From CAZUQP01 sp964622455 (lineage in GTDB: Bacteria; Pseudomonadota; Gammaproteobacteria; DSM-16500): a stretch of 43,762 nucleotides of DNA. Below are positions 40,194-43,762 of this stretch, piece after piece (positions within the stretch are counted from its first letter, which is position 1; each line of letters starts with the position of its first letter). The notes under the pieces were generated by a model. That model made no database searches, was not told the DNA's origin, and was given only the letters and a program-made list of their open reading frames with translations. The DNA lies in the NCBI GenBank assembly GCA_964622455.1, contig CAZUQP010000040.1, positions 1-43,762 of the forward strand, written 5' to 3'. The translations under genes were made by a program, and so were the position numbers.

Positions 40194-41320
40194 CTTTCTA
40201 ATCCAAACGCATGCACATTGTCGGCTAATGGAAAATCTTCTTTGCCAGGAAATATAACAGATAAAGTATCTAATTTAAGATCTGTCATAGCAATTACCAT
40301 TGATTTAGTCAATTTAGGCATATCGGTATATTTAAATTCAAATCCTAATCGTTTGCCATTTTTAATGATGAGTAAATCTAATTCTGCATGTGATTGCGTT
40401 GCCCAAAAATAATATTCGCCTTCTGTTGCTTCATGATGTCTAATAATAGATTCCAATGCAAAACCCTCCCACGAAGCGCCTAAGCCAGGGTGATGATATA
40501 AATTTTCTTCGTTAGCAATATTAAGCAGATAATGCAAAATACCACTGTCACGAAAATAAATTTTTGGCGATTTAACTTGTCGTTTAGAAATATTTTCAAA
40601 CCAGGGAGGTAATTCACGAATCATAAACGTGCCTATTAAGATATCAGCATAATGACGAACTGTTTTATGAGATAAACTAAGTGATTTACCTATTTCAGAA
40701 GCATTCAATATATTGCCATGGTAATGCGCGAGCATCATCCAGAAACGACGTAATTGGGAAGCAGGAATTCGTATCCCTAATTTAGGGATATCGCGCTCCA
40801 GAAAGGTTTGTGCATATTCTCTGCGCCAAACAAAACTATCTTCTTCATTATCTGCTAAATAAGAGAGCGGAAAGCCACCTCGCAGCCATAAACGATTTGC
40901 ATCTTGAGTTTCTTCATAAGAAAAAGGTGTTGTTTCAATATAGTGCACTCGCCCCGCTAATGTTTCTGAAGATTGCTGGATCAGATCGCGCGATGCGCTC
41001 CCCAAAATTAAATAACGTTGTGTTCTCGCATGATCAGTCAGCACACGTATTGTTGGGAATAACTCGGGTATCCGCTGAATTTCATCAATAACAATTAGAC
41101 CTTCCAAGCGTTCTAAGCTTAATTGAGGATTAGCAAGTCTGGCTAAGTCTGTGTTTTTCTCTAAATCAAAATAATTTTGCTTCGTAAAAGAAGGCTGATT
41201 GACTGCTATATAGTCATTCGCCAGGGTTGTTTTTCCACACTGTCGAGGGCCTAATAACGCTACAATTTTATGAGTCTTAAACGCTTTGTTAATACGTTCC
41301 AGATAATGAAGACGTTGCAT
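40181..41320 (-). CDS. AAA_14/DUF4143 ATPase (second of two)
   Basis: The 379-residue protein has Walker A VALLGPRQCGKTTLANDY, Walker B GLIVIDEIQRIPELFPTI, YLILGSASRDLIQQSSETLA, and the DUF4143 end PKIYFRDSGILHYLLN with YYFWATQSHAELDLLIIKNG KRLGFEFKYTD. It differs enough from its neighbour at 38292 to be a separately acquired member. A hairpin-type inverted repeat lies just before its start (41325-41365). Confidence 0.88.
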   Translation of the reverse strand: MQRLHYLERINKAFKTHKIVALLGPRQCGKTTLANDYIAVNQPSFTKQNYFDLEKNTDLARLANPQLSLERLEGLIVIDEIQRIPELFPTIRVLTDHARTQRYLILGSASRDLIQQSSETLAGRVHYIETTPFSYEETQDANRLWLRGGFPLSYLADNEEDSFVWRREYAQTFLERDIPKLGIRIPASQLRRFWMMLAHYHGNILNASEIGKSLSLSHKTVRHYADILIGTFMIRELPPWFENISKRQVKSPKIYFRDSGILHYLLNIANEENLYHHPGLGASWEGFALESIIRHHEATEGEYYFWATQSHAELDLLIIKNGKRLGFEFKYTDMPKLTKSMVIAMTDLKLDTLSVIFPGKEDFPLADNVHAFGLESYLT

Positions 41321-41324
41321 GTTT

Positions 41325-41365
41325 ATCCTAGTAAATTGAGAGACGTTGTTCCATTTTACTAGGAT
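41325..41365. promoter_or_regulatory. Inverted repeat upstream of the second ATPase gene
   Basis: ATCCTAGTAAA (41325-41335) and TTTTACTAGGAT (41354-41365) form an 11-base dyad with an 18-base spacer, starting five bases before the ATG. It could be an operator or a leader hairpin. Confidence 0.5.
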
Positions 41366-41482
41366 GAAAGCGCTAAATCAATTTTCCTTTAAAATTCAAG
41401 CTCTGACTAGCAAAAAAAGTACATATTCGGTTAACCCGCCTCCCGTTCGCCCTGAGGCGTTGTTGCAGATTTTCTCTCTCAG
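41366..41482. other. Non-coding stretch between ATPase promoter region and REP-like repeats
   Basis: The interval 41321-41623 has no gene I can support. It holds the dyad at 41325, the REP-like units at 41483-41533, and the leader of the IS5-family transposase. The stretch 41366-41482 itself shows nothing I can assign. Confidence 0.5.
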
Positions 41483-41533
41483 CCTACGTACCGCGCACTG
41501 ACCTCCCTACGTACCGCGACTTGTTCGCGGTAT
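41483..41533. repeat. REP-like palindromic repeats (half unit plus full unit)
   Basis: GCCTACGTACCGCGC at 41483-41497 is a half unit. A full unit follows: CCTACG, then TACCGCGA (41513-41520), five-base loop, TCGCGGTA (41526-41533). The half unit is the exact reverse complement of 43748-43762. Confidence 0.65.
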
Positions 41534-42585
41534 CCAGGAAATAGTAAAAATAAAGGTTACGAACACGAATAAAGAGTAAACTCTCTCGAAATTTTCTACC
41601 AGGAAAATAAAAGGAAGTACTCAATGGCCAAGAAAGCCTATCGTGTTCGCAACTGGAAAGACTATAACAAATCATTAGTACAACGTGGAAGCTTAACTTT
41701 TTGGTTTTCTACAGAAGTTATAAACAACTGGAAAAGGGAAGAAAAGGATAATTCCCATGGAAATCAAAAATATTCGAATATGGTTATCGTCTGCGGTCTT
41801 ACGTTGAGACAATTATTTAGACTAACGTTAAGAGCAACAGAAGGGATGATGAACTCTTTGATTGAATTAATGAAATTGCCGGTTTGTGCCCCGAATTATT
41901 CTACCTTATGCCGAAGGGGAAAGAGATTGAAAATAAATTTAGGTGTCAAAAAAACATTGCATTCCCGGCATATATTGGTTGATTCAACAGGAGTTCAAGT
42001 AATAGGTGAAGGTGAATGGAAAAAATTACGCCATGGTGAAAGCAGGCATCAATTATGGAGAAAATTGCATATTGCTATGGATGCAGATAATCAAACAATT
42101 CTTGCAGCTACAATGACAGAAAGTGTTCGGTTAGACGGAAATTATTTACCAGAGCTAATAGATCAAATAGATAGTTTGATTGATCAAATTACCGGAGATG
42201 GCGCATACGACAAAAAAAATTGTTATGAAAAAGCATATGAACGAAATGCCAAACCTGTTTTTCCTCCTCAACGCGATGCTTGTATTCAGAGAAACAAACA
42301 TAAAAAAAATCCTGCATTAGAAGCAAGAGATAAAACTATTAAACAAATAGGTAGAGGGCAAGACAGAGAAGAACAATTAAAAAACTGGAAACAAACTAAT
42401 AATTATCATAGACGATCATTAATTGAAACAATGATGTCACGCATGAAGACAATTTTTGGTGATCAAATGCGATCACGTACATTTGAAAATCAACGAACAG
42501 ATTTATTAATTCGTTGTTATGCAATAAATAAAATCAATTCATTAGGTTTGCCAATGAGTGAAGCTATTTAGACATTTTACTGGAT
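41534..42585 (+). mobile_element. IS5-family insertion sequence (boundaries approximate)
   Basis: A transposase gene occupies most of the segment. ATCCAG at the left (41533-41538) and CTGGAT at the right (42580-42585) are the outer bases of a weak inverted repeat (10 of 15 positions), giving about 1.05 kb, a normal IS5-family size. No clear target duplication is visible, so the ends are provisional. Confidence 0.5.
41624..42571 (+). CDS. IS5-family DDE transposase
   Basis: The 315-residue transposase begins MAKKAYRVRNWKDYNKSLVQ RGSLTFWFS, the DUF4096/IS5-type start, then CAPNYSTLCRRGKRL. DDE residues are seen in ILVDSTGVQVIGEGEWKK (D), QITGDGAYDKKNCYE (D) and RRSLIETMMSRMKTIFGD (E). Full length and apparently intact; AAGGAAG precedes the ATG. 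Confidence 0.92.
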   Translation: MAKKAYRVRNWKDYNKSLVQRGSLTFWFSTEVINNWKREEKDNSHGNQKYSNMVIVCGLTLRQLFRLTLRATEGMMNSLIELMKLPVCAPNYSTLCRRGKRLKINLGVKKTLHSRHILVDSTGVQVIGEGEWKKLRHGESRHQLWRKLHIAMDADNQTILAATMTESVRLDGNYLPELIDQIDSLIDQITGDGAYDKKNCYEKAYERNAKPVFPPQRDACIQRNKHKKNPALEARDKTIKQIGRGQDREEQLKNWKQTNNYHRRSLIETMMSRMKTIFGDQMRSRTFENQRTDLLIRCYAINKINSLGLPMSEAI

Positions 42586-42589
42586 TGTA

Positions 42590-42785
42590 TCTTTGAAATA
42601 GTAAAGATATAAGCTACTGATAAAGGGCAAAAGAAGGGAGAGGATTCTGCCCCTGGATGGGTCATTAAGACCGTAGGTATCAGAGAACCTCTCCTATCAC
42701 GATTTTGAACGCGAACGGTAGAAGGGTCATTTAAGGCCGCATATACAATCCGGCGTCTGAATCATAAAGAAGGATAGCAAATAAT
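42590..42785 (+). ncRNA. Candidate bridge RNA / left end of the IS110-family element
   Basis: This non-coding leader of the IS110-family transposase has stem potential: GGGCA (42625-42629) with TGCCC (42648-42652), and GGAGAGG (42637-42643) with CCTCTCC (42688-42694) around a large internal loop. IS110-group elements encode a guide-like bridge RNA in this position. The assignment rests on location and pairing only; the two stems are alternatives. Confidence 0.4.
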
Positions 42786-43718
42786 ATGACATTTGAAAAT
42801 TATTGGGGCATCGATATATCAAAAAATTGGTTAGATATAGCTATAGGTGATCAAGTAGTTCGCATTGATCAAACAAAAGAGACTATTAACGATTTCTTAA
42901 TCAAACAAAAGGTAAGTGGGATTCATACATTAATTACCCTAGAAAGCACTGGAGGTTACGAACGATTAGCAGTGGAATGTTTTTCAGAAAAAGGATTTAC
43001 AGTGCATATAGCACATCCAACCAAAGTAAAATCTTTCGCAAGAGCAAAAGGTAGGTTGGCAAAAACGGATGCGATAGATGCAAAGCTACTTCGCGATTAC
43101 GGGCGCTTTATTGATGTATCAGAAATCCGTGATTTACCTAGTAAAACAGCCCAAAAACTTCGTAGTTTAGGTTCAAGACTGGAAGAATTAAAAGAAATGC
43201 ATCATCAAGAAAGTTGTCGCTTAGGAATTGTTTCAGAGCCTATTACAAAAAAATCTATTAATTCACTTTTAAATATTCTCAAGGAAGAAATAACATCAAT
43301 AACAAATGAAGCATTAGAAATTATAAAAAGTTCAGTTGAATTAAAAGAAAAATATGACTTATTGCGAACGATGAAGGGAGTTGGCCCTACATTGTCTTTA
43401 ACATTAATTTGTAGCCTACCTGAGCTTGGCGTTGCTAATAAAAAAGAAATTGCTGCATTGGTTGGTGTTGCTCCTATAACGAATCAAAGTGGTCAAAAGA
43501 ACGGGAAAGCAACGACTAGATTTGGAAGGCATAATGTTCGTAGAGTTTTATATATGGGTGCTTTAGTTGCTTCTAGACATAGTTCAAAATTTAAATATTT
43601 TTATAACAAGCTAATTGAAGCGGGTAAACCCAAAAAAGTAGCCCTTGTTGCAGTAATGAGGAAAATGATCGTAATTTTAAATGCAATGGTTATGACAAAA
43701 AAAGCATTTGTAGGTTGA
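42786..43718 (+). CDS. IS110-family transposase (DEDD type)
   Basis: The 310-residue recombinase starts with the RuvC-like domain: YWGIDISKNWLDIAIGDQVV (D), ITLESTGGYERLAVE (E) and AKTDAIDAKLLRDYGRF (D-x-x-D). The C-terminal Transposase_20 domain has TMKGVGPTLSLTLICSLPEL, LVGVAPITNQSGQKNGKA and the Ser-containing VLYMGALVASRHSSKF. Apparently intact; AAGGA precedes the ATG. Confidence 0.93.
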   Translation: MTFENYWGIDISKNWLDIAIGDQVVRIDQTKETINDFLIKQKVSGIHTLITLESTGGYERLAVECFSEKGFTVHIAHPTKVKSFARAKGRLAKTDAIDAKLLRDYGRFIDVSEIRDLPSKTAQKLRSLGSRLEELKEMHHQESCRLGIVSEPITKKSINSLLNILKEEITSITNEALEIIKSSVELKEKYDLLRTMKGVGPTLSLTLICSLPELGVANKKEIAALVGVAPITNQSGQKNGKATTRFGRHNVRRVLYMGALVASRHSSKFKYFYNKLIEAGKPKKVALVAVMRKMIVILNAMVMTKKAFVG

Positions 43719-43734
43719 CTTGAAAGACGGTAGA

Positions 43735-43762
43735 TACCGCGCATAAAGCGCGGTACGTAGGC
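43735..43762. repeat. REP-like palindrome at the window edge
   Basis: TACCGCGC (43735-43742), ATAAA, GCGCGGTA (43748-43755) and CGTAGGC. It is the same repeat family as 41483-41533, in opposite orientation, and runs to the window end. Confidence 0.65.

Larger units (their letters stand above)
42590..43734 (+). mobile_element. IS110-family insertion sequence (boundaries approximate)
   Basis: The element has a long non-coding left part, the transposase gene and a very short right end: the REP-like palindrome begins 17 bases after the stop. IS110 elements lack terminal inverted repeats, so exact ends cannot be read here. Confidence 0.5.

Noticed and set aside
1..43762. Prophage or CRISPR-Cas content
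   Set aside because: I found no phage structural, integrase, Cas or regularly spaced repeat sequences. The mobile genes are limited to two IS transposases and the DUF559 element.

Overview
The window looks like chromosomal DNA of an AT-rich gamma-proteobacterium of the order Legionellales, closest in layout to Coxiella-like relatives. The main reason is a Dot/Icm type IVB secretion block, icmT-icmS facing dotD-dotC-dotB (34047-37175), together with Legionellales-style housekeeping genes (spoT-rpoZ-gmk, hldE, hemL, rhodanese-grxC-secB-gpsA). No species can be named from sequence reading alone.

Region 1 (1-8600) is accessory. After a truncated LuxR-like gene and two small genes comes a seven-gene minus-strand operon (8385 to 1371): sulfotransferase fold, CysQ-like phosphatase, APS-kinase-like kinase, methyltransferase, a PEP-synthase-like kinase split in two frames, a class I amidotransferase-like hydrolase and a nucleotidyltransferase. 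This matches the Campylobacter jejuni Cj1415-Cj1420 set that makes the O-methyl phosphoramidate (MeOPN) capsule modification: glutamine kinase, CTP:phosphoglutamine cytidylyltransferase, gamma-glutamyl-CDP-amidate hydrolase and CDP-phosphoramidate kinase. The glutamine-kinase gene is broken exactly at a run of ten G (4532-4541). One added base or two lost bases would rejoin a 789- or 788-residue protein, so this looks like a slipped-strand phase switch in the OFF state. The operon ends beside tRNA-Thr(CGT).

Region 2 (8667-29124) is mostly core: a GGDEF/EAL protein, ErpA, HemJ, SpoT, RpoZ, Gmk, HldE, an ArnT/PMT-type glycosyltransferase, an LpxL-type acyltransferase, acylphosphatase, a SodC-like protein lacking two copper ligands, rubredoxin, HemL, a nagK-SIS-nagA GlcNAc operon, BioC and ComF.

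Region 3 (29116-34045) has an isolated pilN-pilO pair, a tripartite HipBST toxin-antitoxin locus with two palindromic operator candidates, and the rhodanese-grxC-secB-gpsA run.

Region 4 (34047-37175) is the Dot/Icm block. Region 5 (37176-43762) is a patchwork of insertions after dotB. It holds an antitoxin/RelE-type toxin pair whose toxin gene is cut by a 0.55-kb element with 97-bp inverted termini carrying a DUF559 gene, a degenerate copy of the dotB 3' end, two AAA_14/DUF4143 ATPases with repeat-rich upstream regions, gene remnants, REP-like palindromes, an IS5-family transposase and an IS110-family transposase with a candidate bridge-RNA region.
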